NCBI GenBank assembly: GCA_019057385.1 | Contig: JAHQJS010000005.1 | Span: forward strand, 192,799 to 256,798 | Direction: 5' to 3' | Length of the DNA: 64,000 bases | From: Candidatus Borrarchaeum weybense | GTDB taxonomy: Archaea; Asgardarchaeota; Sifarchaeia; Borrarchaeales; Borrarchaeaceae | Part shown: positions 36,522-44,788 of the stretch, piece by piece | Layout of the letters: each line of letters starts with the position of its first letter | Numbering within the stretch: the stretch's first letter is position 1 | Position numbers and translations under genes: made by a program | Notes under the pieces: generated by a model | What the model saw: only the letters and a program-made list of their open reading frames with translations | Databases searched by the model: none | What the model was told of the DNA's origin: nothing

Positions 36522-37685
36522 ATGTATAAATGGAAGAAAATTCTATTGGTAACTGTTTCATTTATAATTTTGTTCCTTTATATATCCCCGGCTGTCGCTC
36601 AAAGACAAACTGAAACTCAGAGCGAATACTATGATTATTCCGACTCAAATGGCTTTCTTACCACCATACGAGTTAGTTTAACAGGATTTCCAACTATCGA
36701 AAACCGAAAGGAAACATATACAGCAAGATTCACTGTTCAGAGTCTTGACACAACTTCAAATGTTGAAATAAAATTAAAAAGATATTCATGGGAAATTAAT
36801 ACTGATGAAGGCATTATTTCAGGTGAAGAAGACTTAGATGTGCTACTAAGTGCAGTAGGTGATTCTTACGAATTTGATTTTAATGTGAAATCAATTTCTG
36901 ATGAGTACTCAGGTAATGCAACATTTAATGTAGAATTTAGACATGATGTTTATCGTGATGGTAGTAAAAAACTAACTGATGAAAAGCCATCTATAAACGC
37001 TAATCTAAATGTTTTTACTGTAGGAGAAAGCCCAAGCCCTGCTGATCCCAGTGAAGGAAATACTCAAACAGGAGGTAATCTAACATTTGGAGGCATAAGT
37101 CGATTCTTGCCTGGATTGATTGTTCTTATTCTCATAGTAATAGTAATGGGTATTATTGTTAGTAGAAGGAAACCTCGGTATGAAGATACTACAATTCCAT
37201 CTATGAGTTCATCACAAATTGACAGAATGAATTATGACGAACTATTAGGACGAAGAGAAGTCCTAGAAGAAGGGCTAAGAAAAATTGAAACTCAATTGAG
37301 TTCAGGGTTACTATCACCTGCAGCTTACATGGATGCTTACACAAAGTACAGGTCCGAATGGATTCAAATCAACAATAAACTTTCTGCCGCGGGAATAAGC
37401 GAAGGCGAAGATGAAGGTGAGATAATACCTCCCACAACAGAAGAAGTCGCATGTTCTTCTTGTGGAGCTCCATACTCTAGTGATGCACCATTTTGTCCCA
37501 GCTGTGGATCTGAACGTGAAAAATGCATGGTTTGTCTATTACCTATGGCACCTGGAAGTGAGATTGCCAAATGTCCCCATTGCTCAGGCGTTGCGCACAA
37601 GGATCATCTACAAGAATGGGTTAAAATAAAAGGATTTTGTCCAAAATGTAAAAACAAACTAACAGAATACGATTTGGTACAATAA
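36522..37685 (+). CDS. secreted/membrane protein with cytosolic zinc ribbon and RING/PHD-like domain
   Basis: 387 aa. A signal peptide (residues 1-26, ending PAVAQ) precedes an all-beta, probably Ig-like ectodomain to about 165, a Pro/Ser/Gly linker, and one transmembrane helix (about 193-212) with a basic stop (SRRKPR). The cytosolic part has a short helical segment, a zinc ribbon (C311, C314, C325, C328) and a cross-brace-type module: C335-x2-C338-x12-C351-x2-C354-x4-H359-x2-H362-x10-C373-x2-C376. That spacing resembles PHD/RING variants. It could be a receptor-like scaffold or a ligase-like protein, but no ubiquitin-type genes are nearby. A related tail occurs in the gene at 57195-59204. 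Confidence 0.82.
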   Translation: MYKWKKILLVTVSFIILFLYISPAVAQRQTETQSEYYDYSDSNGFLTTIRVSLTGFPTIENRKETYTARFTVQSLDTTSNVEIKLKRYSWEINTDEGIISGEEDLDVLLSAVGDSYEFDFNVKSISDEYSGNATFNVEFRHDVYRDGSKKLTDEKPSINANLNVFTVGESPSPADPSEGNTQTGGNLTFGGISRFLPGLIVLILIVIVMGIIVSRRKPRYEDTTIPSMSSSQIDRMNYDELLGRREVLEEGLRKIETQLSSGLLSPAAYMDAYTKYRSEWIQINNKLSAAGISEGEDEGEIIPPTTEEVACSSCGAPYSSDAPFCPSCGSEREKCMVCLLPMAPGSEIAKCPHCSGVAHKDHLQEWVKIKGFCPKCKNKLTEYDLVQ

Positions 37686-37751
37686 TTCTATTCTCTGCTT
37701 CCAGTATCTCTTTTTTGTCAATATTCAAATTCTTTTACTATGACTAAGCCA

Positions 37752-37785
37752 GAAAGCAACACAGCTTCAGCGTGAGGTAGTTCAC
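37752..37785 (+). mobile_element. IS200/IS605-type end remnant
   Basis: The sequence from GAAAGCAACACAGCTTCAGC to GTGAGGTAGTTCAC resembles the right end of archaeal IS200/IS605 (TnpB-type) elements: a GAAGC-like start, a short imperfect hairpin, and the terminal TAGTTCAC. No transposase is adjacent. The same terminus occurs at 43651-43690 and 46836-46875. Confidence 0.6.
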
Positions 37786-37839
37786 TATCAACAAAAAAAG
37801 GAATATAAAAAATAGCATAGCCTGACGAGAAAATCTTCG

Positions 37840-38022
37840 TTATTTGTCTATATAAAGCTGGCCTGCAATCGAATAATTTTCTTTAGGCATATCATTGATT
37901 ATAATACGTACAGCGTCTTTTGGACAATCAAGTGCGTCTACAACCGCTTGTGTGACCATTTCAACTAATTTGCGTTTTTTTTCCAATGGGCGCTCGAAGA
38001 GGGTAATTTGTAAAATCGGCAT
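37840..38022 (-). CDS. 4-oxalocrotonate tautomerase-like small enzyme (paralog)
   Basis: 60 aa with Pro directly after the initiator Met (M-P-I-L-Q-I). It is clearly related to the protein at 28752-28937: both share the EKKRKLVE/DEKRKVVE helix, an ALD(C/Y)PKD segment and a PKENxxI(A/G)G tail. ATG start behind GGTG. It lies between two IS-like end sequences and may have moved with them, though nothing proves this. Substrate unknown. Confidence 0.88.
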   Translation of the reverse strand: MPILQITLFERPLEKKRKLVEMVTQAVVDALDCPKDAVRIIINDMPKENYSIAGQLYIDK

Positions 38023-38078
38023 GTCTAATCACCTTTTTAGAATTTATTTTTCTCTATTATGATATTCTTTTAAACTCT

Positions 38079-38517
38079 ATCGGCGAGAAGTCCCCTTCCG
38101 AAAGGAGGGGGATGAAAGCCGATGGCTTTTTATAGTTTCGTGGAAACCTATACGTGGTACCGCGAGTGTACCCGTAATGCCCGACTGGGTGGAGGTATAT
38201 CCTCCTGTAAGCGACCAGTCAGCAGGTGACAGGGCTAAACATGAGGAAGCCCGTGCATGAGGTCTTATCCAGCGTGGCAAGAGAGTCCCCTTCTGGTGTG
38301 CAGTTTGCTAACCTGCCAGCCAGGCAGGTAACAGATTAATAGCCTTCTGCAAGCAAATAATCAAGGGGCAGGATAAGGGTGAGCAGCGTGTGCAACCTGG
38401 TAAGCTTCCGTAAGCCCATAACTGTAGTGAAGGTGGCGAAGCGTCGCCCCCCGTGAGGGAGCGAGAACTACAATGGAAAGCTGGAAGCCCCATCCAAAAG
38501 GGTGGGGAGGATGTCAC
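38079..38517 (+). mobile_element. non-coding IS200/IS605-like element, candidate omega-RNA locus
   Basis: About 440 bp of GC-richer sequence. It is bounded on the left by ATCGGCGAGAAG followed by the hairpin CCCCTTCC-GAAA-GGAGGGGG. It is bounded on the right by GCTGGAAGCCCCATCC-AAAA-GGGTGGGG-AGGATGTCAC, a typical right end of TnpB-type elements. No plus-strand open frame of useful length remains, so there is no TnpB. The interior holds several further hairpins (for example CTGCCAGCCAGGCAG near 38315-38330 and GGCGAAGCGTCGCC near 38434). It may be a decayed insertion sequence or a mobile non-coding RNA element related to TnpB guide RNAs. Confidence 0.55.
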
Positions 38518-38579
38518 ACATCTTGCCAATTTAGACAATAAAATGGTATTTTTTGAACTGAAAGAATAGGGTGAATATA

Positions 38580-39728
38580 ATGAATATAGATGAACTTAGA
38601 GCTCAATTTCCGGTTACAAAGCATTATACATACCTAAACCATGCAGCTGTAGCACCCCTCCCACAAAGCGTAATTAACGCAGTTTATGAGGTAACTCAAG
38701 AGAAAGGCGACAGTGGAGGTCTCCACTGGATGGATTGGGAGGAAGAAGCGGAAAAAACCCGAAATGCAATTGCAGGACTTATTAATGCAACGCCAGAAGA
38801 AATTGCCTTCGTCCCGAATACCTCCGAAGGCTTATCCATTATTGCAAATGGATTAAAGTGGAATAAAAACGATAATATCGTGACAAATGACTTAGAATTC
38901 CCTTCTGTTGCGTTTCCTTGGCAAATCCAAGCAAAAAAACATGGACTTGAATTAAGGATTGTCCGTAATCGGAATGAAGCTCTATTTTTGGAGGATTTTG
39001 AAGACAAAATCGATAGAAATACAAAAGTAGTTGCAATTAGCCATGTACAATTTAGCAACGGATTCAAAATAGATTTGAAGCGCCTATCCCACCTGGCTCA
39101 CGAGAATAATGCATATATAATAATAGATGGCGTTCAGGGTGTTGGTCAAATACCTGTAGATGTGAAGCAAATAGACGTTGATTTCTACACCAGCAGTGGA
39201 TACAAGTGGCTTTTATCACCAGTTGCTACAGGGTTTCTGTTTTTAAAGCGAGAATTGCTTGAAGAAATTGATCCAACCTTTGTAGGTTATCGTAGTGATG
39301 AGTTGGAACATGAGTTTCATTTTCGAGAAATAAGTCCCTCAAAGAGTGCTCGCCGATTTGAGCATGGTCAATTAAATTTCCCAGGAATAGCTGGAATGCG
39401 AGTGGCAATAGCATTGCTTGAAAAAATAGGTATTCATAATATTGAAAACCGAATTCGCGTTTTGATGGATTATCTTTTAGCAGGTATAGAAGAAATAAGA
39501 GAGTTAAAAGTAATTTCTTCCCTTACGCCAGAACACAGAAGCGGTATTATCAAAGTGAAGATAGAAAATTCAGATATCGATCCAGAGGAAATAATAACAA
39601 AACTTCAAGAACAACATATCATAATTTCCTCGCGTGCAGGAGGACTGCGAATTTCTTGTAACTTTTATAATACTGAAGAAGAAATCAAAAGATTACTAGA
39701 TGCATTATCCTTGCTCACTCAAAGTTGA
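38580..39728 (+). CDS. class V aminotransferase (cysteine desulfurase-like)
   Basis: 382 aa. PLP-dependent fold type I. YLNHAAVAPLP near the N-terminus, DGVQGVGQIPVDV, and the PLP-lysine segment SSGYKWLLSP near residue 205 are diagnostic. No conserved active-site Cys loop typical of IscS/SufS desulfurases is evident near residue 320, so it may be a general aminotransferase, lyase or isopenicillin-N-epimerase-like enzyme. The ATG at 38580 follows AGGGTGA with 6-nt spacing; an in-frame GTG at 38571 overlaps it. The 3' end overlaps a convergent regulator by 24 bp. Confidence 0.88.
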   Translation: MNIDELRAQFPVTKHYTYLNHAAVAPLPQSVINAVYEVTQEKGDSGGLHWMDWEEEAEKTRNAIAGLINATPEEIAFVPNTSEGLSIIANGLKWNKNDNIVTNDLEFPSVAFPWQIQAKKHGLELRIVRNRNEALFLEDFEDKIDRNTKVVAISHVQFSNGFKIDLKRLSHLAHENNAYIIIDGVQGVGQIPVDVKQIDVDFYTSSGYKWLLSPVATGFLFLKRELLEEIDPTFVGYRSDELEHEFHFREISPSKSARRFEHGQLNFPGIAGMRVAIALLEKIGIHNIENRIRVLMDYLLAGIEEIRELKVISSLTPEHRSGIIKVKIENSDIDPEEIITKLQEQHIIISSRAGGLRISCNFYNTEEEIKRLLDALSLLTQS

Positions 39729-40691
39729 TGCAAATCGGTCAGTATGCCAATCGGATTTTCGTGAGTGAGCCTTTTTATCCTTTTTGTAGTATCCCTCAAT
39801 TGTATCTCCTTTCAAACGCATTAACCGTTTTAGTATATTAATTACGGATCTGACCTCAAAAGTATTTGCTGGAAAGCCTACTTGGTTGGAGATATATTTC
39901 CAAAGTTCTTCTTCTGATACTGCTATATTTTCGCCTACTGAGGAGTTTTCAATTATTTGAACAAATCGCGTAAGACGTTCAAATTTATCTAAGGTTTTCA
40001 ATATCCTTTCGCCTTTCCCTGTAAGCTGATAATAGAGGACAAAAAAAGCTTCCGGTAAAGGGTTTGGTCCTGCCTTTACTATGACGCCACGTCTAGAAAG
40101 TTCTGAGAGGCGAGCTTGAACGCTTTTTTCGGCTAAACCAGTTATGTCGGCGATTTCTTCGGATGTCAGTTTGAATCTTTCTGGATTTCCTTTATTAAGG
40201 GCTTTTATAATTTCCGAATAGTATGTAGGTAGTTTTTCTAATTCCGCTGCTGTTGTGATCTCTCTAATTTTGTATCTTATTCTTTCAGTTTGTACTATTC
40301 CTGCTTCTTTCAGTTGTCGTAACAATATAGATGCAAATGTACGTGAAACATCTAAGATTTTTTGCAACTGTTTGTTAGTTTTTGGTTCTTGAAGAGCTTT
40401 AATGCACTGTATTTTACCATTGACTTCCGAAATTTTTAATTTACCTAAAAAATCTACTGCTAAAACGCCTACTGGTGTCGGTACACATGAATCGCCTGTT
40501 ATTTCGACCAAATCTCGTCCTTGAAGTCTTAAAAGATATCTTGACAAAAATTTGCTTCGGTATCGAGGAGCGTAATCTACAGTTTTCATAATGGTATCGA
40601 TATCCGTGGATCCATGTTTGTAGAGTCGATATAACACCTTTGCGCAAATATTATTTCCCAGAGCTCGTATTGCTTCTTCAGCAGAGATCAG
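39705..40691 (-). CDS. multi-winged-helix transcriptional regulator, probable CTG start
   Basis: 328 aa from the proposed start. At least two helix-turn-helix regions are visible: TNKQLQKILDVSRTFASILL near residue 110 and TSEEIADITGLAEKSVQARL near 185, plus a possible third near the C-terminus. No ligand domain is evident. The first conventional start is GTG at 40637, but in-frame codons continue upstream to CTG at 40691, 7 nt after a strong AAAGGAGG. The added segment (ISAEEAIRALGNNICAKV) reads as a natural first helix. The basic C-terminus overlaps the aminotransferase gene tail-to-tail. Confidence 0.78.
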   Translation of the reverse strand: MISAEEAIRALGNNICAKVLYRLYKHGSTDIDTIMKTVDYAPRYRSKFLSRYLLRLQGRDLVEITGDSCVPTPVGVLAVDFLGKLKISEVNGKIQCIKALQEPKTNKQLQKILDVSRTFASILLRQLKEAGIVQTERIRYKIREITTAAELEKLPTYYSEIIKALNKGNPERFKLTSEEIADITGLAEKSVQARLSELSRRGVIVKAGPNPLPEAFFVLYYQLTGKGERILKTLDKFERLTRFVQIIENSSVGENIAVSEEELWKYISNQVGFPANTFEVRSVINILKRLMRLKGDTIEGYYKKDKKAHSRKSDWHTDRFASTLSEQG

Positions 40692-40934
40692 GAAAAGACC
40701 TCCTTTAAATCAAACCTGAATAAGACCAAAAGTGCAAAGTCTCTCGCATTTAGAAAAACTTTTTGCGTTATTCGTTTTTAATCTCACGATATTCGTTATA
40801 TATCGCCTTGCAATAATATATGTTCATACTTTTATATCGATTTCCGTTAATGCATGATATTCTGACGATTCGTATAAATACAAGATGTAGAACACCACGA
40901 ATGAAGTATAATATAATATTTCCGAGGACATCAA

Positions 40935-41354
40935 ATGCTTGATGATATTAATCAGAAAATTATTGAACAATTACAAAAAGATGCTCGGCAAAAAAATACT
41001 GCCATAGCAGAAAAAATCGGTGTTGCGGAATCAACCGTAAGAAAAAGAATCAAGGAAATGATACAGAATGGAATCATTTCGAGTTTTTCTGTGCAGTTGG
41101 ATCCTGTTGCTATGGGTTATACAGTCGCTATTGTCGGAATCGATACAGATTCTGCCAAGCTACTCAAAGTTGCAGAAAAGTTAACAGCATTTAAAGAAAT
41201 ACGCTCCGTACAACTTAGTACAGGAGATCATCATATAATATGCGAAATTTGGGCAAAAGAAAAAAAATTATCTGAATATCTTGAAGAAATAAGCACTCTT
41301 AAAGGAGTAGAGAGAGTGTGTCCCGCAATCGTTATGGAACGATTGAAACCATAA
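40935..41354 (+). CDS. Lrp/AsnC family transcriptional regulator
   Basis: 139 aa. N-terminal helix-turn-helix (NTAIAEKIGVAESTVRKRIK, about residues 21-40) followed by the Lrp/AsnC ligand-binding (RAM-like) domain with VAIVGIDTDSAKLLKVAEKL. Typical archaeal size. Such proteins sense amino acids and regulate nearby or global genes. It is divergent from the multi-winged-helix regulator across 243 bp of AT-rich sequence. Target genes unknown. Confidence 0.92.
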   Translation: MLDDINQKIIEQLQKDARQKNTAIAEKIGVAESTVRKRIKEMIQNGIISSFSVQLDPVAMGYTVAIVGIDTDSAKLLKVAEKLTAFKEIRSVQLSTGDHHIICEIWAKEKKLSEYLEEISTLKGVERVCPAIVMERLKP

Positions 41355-41390
41355 CTTATGGGCTCATAGAGATGTTAAAGGTTGTAGAAA

Positions 41391-42206
41391 TTAATAGATA
41401 CCCTTGCAAATTTCATTAAAGACTTTTTTCAAGCACGATAATCGAGAGACTTCATCTTTCAAGTGAGAGGTAATTTCGTTAATAATCTTGTAATCATTTG
41501 TGAAATTAAGTTCCGAATATTGAACATTATAAAGTAATAATCCCCAGGCAGGTGCTGGAGGGATTCCCTTTTTAGGACTACTACTCGGATCTAGAAGTTT
41601 TTTGAATTCATTCAAGGTCATTAAACTTCTACCAACTAAGGTTAATACAGTAACAATCTTGCGTATCTGTTGCCAAAGGAAACTCTTTCCTATGAACTCA
41701 AAATGAAGAACCTCATTTACCTTTTTGAATTTTAGTAGAGTTAATTCTCTTATCGGATTAACATGGTGATTGACTTTTGAAAGGTTTTTAAAATTATGAG
41801 TACCGATTAGGTAGTCTGCTGCATTTCTCATTTCTTCTAAATTTAGAGCCTCCTCATAAGGCAAGAAATACATGTAATGCTTAGAAAGTGCATCAAATCT
41901 AGGATTAAACTCCTCTGGGACATGTGCAATCGCCCAACAGCGTATATCTTCAGGTAAATGTGCATTCAATTGGCCTAATATTGTTTGTCTAGAAGTCGAA
42001 AAGGCAATTAGCTGCCCTAAAGCATGAACTCCTCTGTCAGTTCTCCCAGCAGCCCCATACCGAAATGTTCGGGAGTCATCAATAAGTTCCGTCTCTTGAA
42101 ATGCATTAAAAAGGCAGCCTTCAATTGTTTTGAACTTCGTCGTCTGCCGCTGAAATCCGAAGTAATTCGTACCAATATAAAAGACCCTAAGTGCATAGCG
42201 AGCCAC
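41391..42206 (-). CDS. truA: tRNA pseudouridine synthase A
   Basis: 271 aa. The catalytic motif GRTDRGVHA, with the essential Asp, lies near residue 60. The second-half motif PEDIRCWAI-HVPEEFNPRFDA is typical. TruA makes pseudouridine at positions 38-40 in the anticodon stem. I prefer the GTG at 42206 (VARYALRVFYIGTNY) behind GGTG over a start 9 codons upstream, which would overlap the previous gene. That gene, MobB-like, is on the same strand. In this organism several tRNAs must be spliced near positions 37-46, so order of splicing and modification matters. Confidence 0.93.
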   Translation of the reverse strand: MARYALRVFYIGTNYFGFQRQTTKFKTIEGCLFNAFQETELIDDSRTFRYGAAGRTDRGVHALGQLIAFSTSRQTILGQLNAHLPEDIRCWAIAHVPEEFNPRFDALSKHYMYFLPYEEALNLEEMRNAADYLIGTHNFKNLSKVNHHVNPIRELTLLKFKKVNEVLHFEFIGKSFLWQQIRKIVTVLTLVGRSLMTLNEFKKLLDPSSSPKKGIPPAPAWGLLLYNVQYSELNFTNDYKIINEITSHLKDEVSRLSCLKKVFNEICKGIY

Positions 42207-42229
42207 TAAGAAACACCAAGCGAGGCAAT

Positions 42230-43012
42230 TCAATCAAGTCGAATTTGAAGACTAATCTCTCGACTTTTTTCGGGAACTTCTTTTAATTCCTTAACAACTC
42301 CCATAACTACTGCTTTGAACAAATCTTGAACAAACCCTTTCATCACAATGGTCTTTCCATCTATTGCCAAGTCCACTTTGGTGAACATTGTTATACATTG
42401 TCTAACGTCTGCCTCACCTGCACGGACAGCTTCAGCAAAATCTGCACAAGTATTATAACCACAAGATTTACAGTCTATGCCTGGTAACTGATTGACAAAA
42501 ATAGTCTGTGCACGGGATTCAAGAAGATTTACTAATTTTTCACTTTCATTTATCTTAACTACTGGGGCATCAAGATCTAATTTCTTGAGTTCCTCCGGCT
42601 TTTCAACTATCCTTCCAGATATGGCGACAGTGTTACTTAGATTAATACTTTCTAAATCTTCAGCAACGTCAGCAACTATAATTTTCGGATACTCCGAATG
42701 GCGGAATCCCTCAACTATAACATAATCTAAATTCTTTGGAAGTTTGTCTAATATGGTTTCTGGAATTATAGGAAGTTCTGATGAATTCCAAATAGTAAGT
42801 AGCTCAGAATCGGTTATTACACCCGTAGCAGTTGCCCCAGCTTTAATATGTTTCCAAGTATCTTTTTTTGGGGTATCAAAGGTACCATGTATATGTTTAA
42901 CTGTTCCAATACGAAAGCCCTTTTCTGTTATTTTTTTAACCAATCCTTCTACTACAGTTGTTTTACCGACGTTTCTCTTTGGACCGACAACACAGACTAC
43001 ATATGTGAACAT
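42230..43012 (-). CDS. MobB-like P-loop protein with C-terminal Fe-S type cysteine motif
   Basis: 260 aa. N-terminal GTPase/ATPase domain of the MobB family (Walker A in GPKRNVGKTT, then GTVKHIHG). A cysteine motif in the C-terminal third reads C-x2-CGYNTC-x15-17-C (CKSCGYNTCADFAEAVRAG), the pattern of 4Fe-4S-binding domains seen in archaeal MobB fusions and corrinoid proteins. It may take part in molybdopterin guanine dinucleotide attachment or another cofactor insertion. ATG behind GGTGA. It sits between pyrI and truA on the same strand, with no other Mo-cofactor genes nearby. Confidence 0.85.
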   Translation of the reverse strand: MFTYVVCVVGPKRNVGKTTVVEGLVKKITEKGFRIGTVKHIHGTFDTPKKDTWKHIKAGATATGVITDSELLTIWNSSELPIIPETILDKLPKNLDYVIVEGFRHSEYPKIIVADVAEDLESINLSNTVAISGRIVEKPEELKKLDLDAPVVKINESEKLVNLLESRAQTIFVNQLPGIDCKSCGYNTCADFAEAVRAGEADVRQCITMFTKVDLAIDGKTIVMKGFVQDLFKAVVMGVVKELKEVPEKSREISLQIRLD

Positions 43013-43069
43013 TTAATCTCACCTAGAGTACATAATCAAATAATGCATGATATCTATTGACGTTATGGA

Positions 43070-43537
43070 TTAAAGGTTTTTGATGATGTCATCCTTGTCC
43101 ATAACGGTATGGCAGTAATGGCAGCGTATGCGAAGTGGTTCCTTGCTTCTAAGTATAAAATGTGGTTCCACGGGTTCCTTCGGAATAGCTGCGGTGACAC
43201 AGTTGGGATTAATACAACGTGGATAACCTTTAACGGTCGTAGGAAGTTTCACTCTATTTTTTTCTACAACTTTAAAGTCTCGGATGATGTTAATTGTTGC
43301 ATTAGGAGCGATTAACGCAATAATATCAACTTCCTGTGGCTCTAATTCACGATCTTCAATTTTTACAATGTCTTTTCGACCAGCTTTTCCACTTGGTACA
43401 TTTATAGCAATTGATATGGTGTTACCCTCTCCTCCGGATATCCCTAAAATCTTTAGAACAGTTAAGGCATTTCCAGCTCGGATATGATCTATTACAGTTC
43501 CATTGCGTATTTTTCTAACTCTTAATTCGTCTTCTAT
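43070..43537 (-). CDS. pyrI: aspartate carbamoyltransferase regulatory chain, probable ATA start
   Basis: 155 aa. The C-terminal zinc domain has C-x4-C (CINPNC) and C-x2-C (CHYC), as in PyrI; the N-terminal allosteric domain reads VRKIRNGTVIDHIRAGNALTVLKILG. The frame is open from an upstream stop only five codons before the proposed start and contains no ATG, GTG or TTG until a GTG at 43252, which would remove the whole allosteric domain. ATA at 43537 is 7 nt after GGGGG and gives the expected length. PyrI binds CTP/ATP and regulates PyrB. Unusually, it is divergent from pyrB here. Confidence 0.9.
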   Translation of the reverse strand: MEDELRVRKIRNGTVIDHIRAGNALTVLKILGISGGEGNTISIAINVPSGKAGRKDIVKIEDRELEPQEVDIIALIAPNATINIIRDFKVVEKNRVKLPTTVKGYPRCINPNCVTAAIPKEPVEPHFILRSKEPLRIRCHYCHTVMDKDDIIKNL

Positions 43538-43650
43538 GGAAAGTCCCCCAAGTTATCAGTTTCTATAAACTGATTAATGTTCGAATTAATTCTTTAAAAT
43601 GTTTTACTAATTCAGAGTTTTTTTCTAATGATTTGATTGCTCTTAACTTA

Positions 43651-43690
43651 ATCGGCGGGAAGTCCCATCCGTCAGGGTGGGGTAGTTCAC
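43651..43690 (+). mobile_element. IS200/IS605-type end remnant between pyrI and pyrB
   Basis: ATCGGCGGGAAGT leads into a hairpin, CCCATCC-GTCA-GGGTGGGG, ending TAGTTCAC. The left part matches the left edge of the element at 38079 and a degenerate copy at 56188; the terminus matches 37785 and 46875. It lies in the divergent pyrI–pyrB gap, upstream of pyrB, and could affect transcription there. Confidence 0.7.
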
Positions 43691-43836
43691 GCATCTCTTT
43701 TTCAAATTAAAAATATATAGCAGATTACGAAGAATATGAATTTGAAAATCTAGGAAATTAAAAATAAAAAGATTAAACTATCAGAATAATAACAAAGATC
43801 ATTTGGAATCACATATTTTTGAAGAGGCGAAAAGAT

Positions 43837-44751
43837 ATGGATTTTTCAGGGCGCAATATTATGTCCATTCAGGACTTTTCACGAGACGAACTTGAACATA
43901 TTTTCAAAATAGCAAGTGATATGGAAAAGTTTGTCAAAACAGGAAGTGATATGCTCAAAAACAAAATTCTAGCAAATCTTTTTTTTGAACCATCAACTAG
44001 AACTAGGTTGTCGTTCGTTTCTGCGATGTATCGCCTTGGTGGAAAGGTATTAGGCTTTGATGACCCGAAGATGAGTTCAAGGGCGAAAGGAGAAACCCTT
44101 GTTGACACCATCCGTGTCATCGAATCTTATGCAGATGCAATCGTGATCAGGCATACTATTGAAGGTAGCGTGACGCTGGCAGCTGAATATTCAAACGTAC
44201 CGATCATCAATGCCGGTTCTGGAACACTTGGTCATCCCACACAAGCTATGCTGGATCTATTTGCGATTCTCAGGGAAAAAAATACGATTGATGGACTTAC
44301 GGTTGGTATATTGGGGGATTTAAAATACGGAAGAACCGTGAAATCACTTGCGTATGGTTTAGCAAATTATGATGTGCAATTGGTATTTGTAGCACCAGAA
44401 CAGCTGAGAATGCGCCGAGATGTCTTAGAAGATTTAAGCGAAGAAGGAAAATCCATTCGGGAGGTATCAGATCTCGACGAGGTAATATCAGATCTTGATG
44501 TATTATATGTAACACGAATACAAGAAGAGAGATTCCCAGATCCTTCAGAATACGAAAAGGTTAAAGGTTATTTCCGCATAAATCGACGTACCTTAAAATC
44601 TGCAAAAGACGATCTAATCGTACTCCACCCACTGCCACGAGTAGGCGAAATCTCAACAGATGTTGACTCAACAAAACATGCAAGATACTTTAAACAAAGT
44701 TCTTACGGTTTATTGGTTAGAATGGCACTACTCTCATTAATTTTATCCTAA
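43837..44751 (+). CDS. pyrB: aspartate carbamoyltransferase catalytic chain
   Basis: 304 aa. Condenses carbamoyl phosphate with aspartate in pyrimidine synthesis. Motifs present: STRTR (carbamoyl-phosphate site), SYADAIVIRH, HPTQAMLDL, and LHPLPR near the end. The ATG at 43837 follows GAGGCG; an in-frame TTG six codons upstream is less likely. Works as a complex with PyrI, which is encoded on the opposite strand 300 bp away. Confidence 0.97.
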   Translation: MDFSGRNIMSIQDFSRDELEHIFKIASDMEKFVKTGSDMLKNKILANLFFEPSTRTRLSFVSAMYRLGGKVLGFDDPKMSSRAKGETLVDTIRVIESYADAIVIRHTIEGSVTLAAEYSNVPIINAGSGTLGHPTQAMLDLFAILREKNTIDGLTVGILGDLKYGRTVKSLAYGLANYDVQLVFVAPEQLRMRRDVLEDLSEEGKSIREVSDLDEVISDLDVLYVTRIQEERFPDPSEYEKVKGYFRINRRTLKSAKDDLIVLHPLPRVGEISTDVDSTKHARYFKQSSYGLLVRMALLSLILS

Positions 44752-44788
44752 TAATGTTTCTTTTCCAACTGGTACGCGCTTTTTTTTG

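Noticed and set aside
38077..38538. Minus-strand open frames across the IS-like element
   Set aside because: They are the complement of hairpin-rich DNA with plausible RNA structure and show no protein family features.
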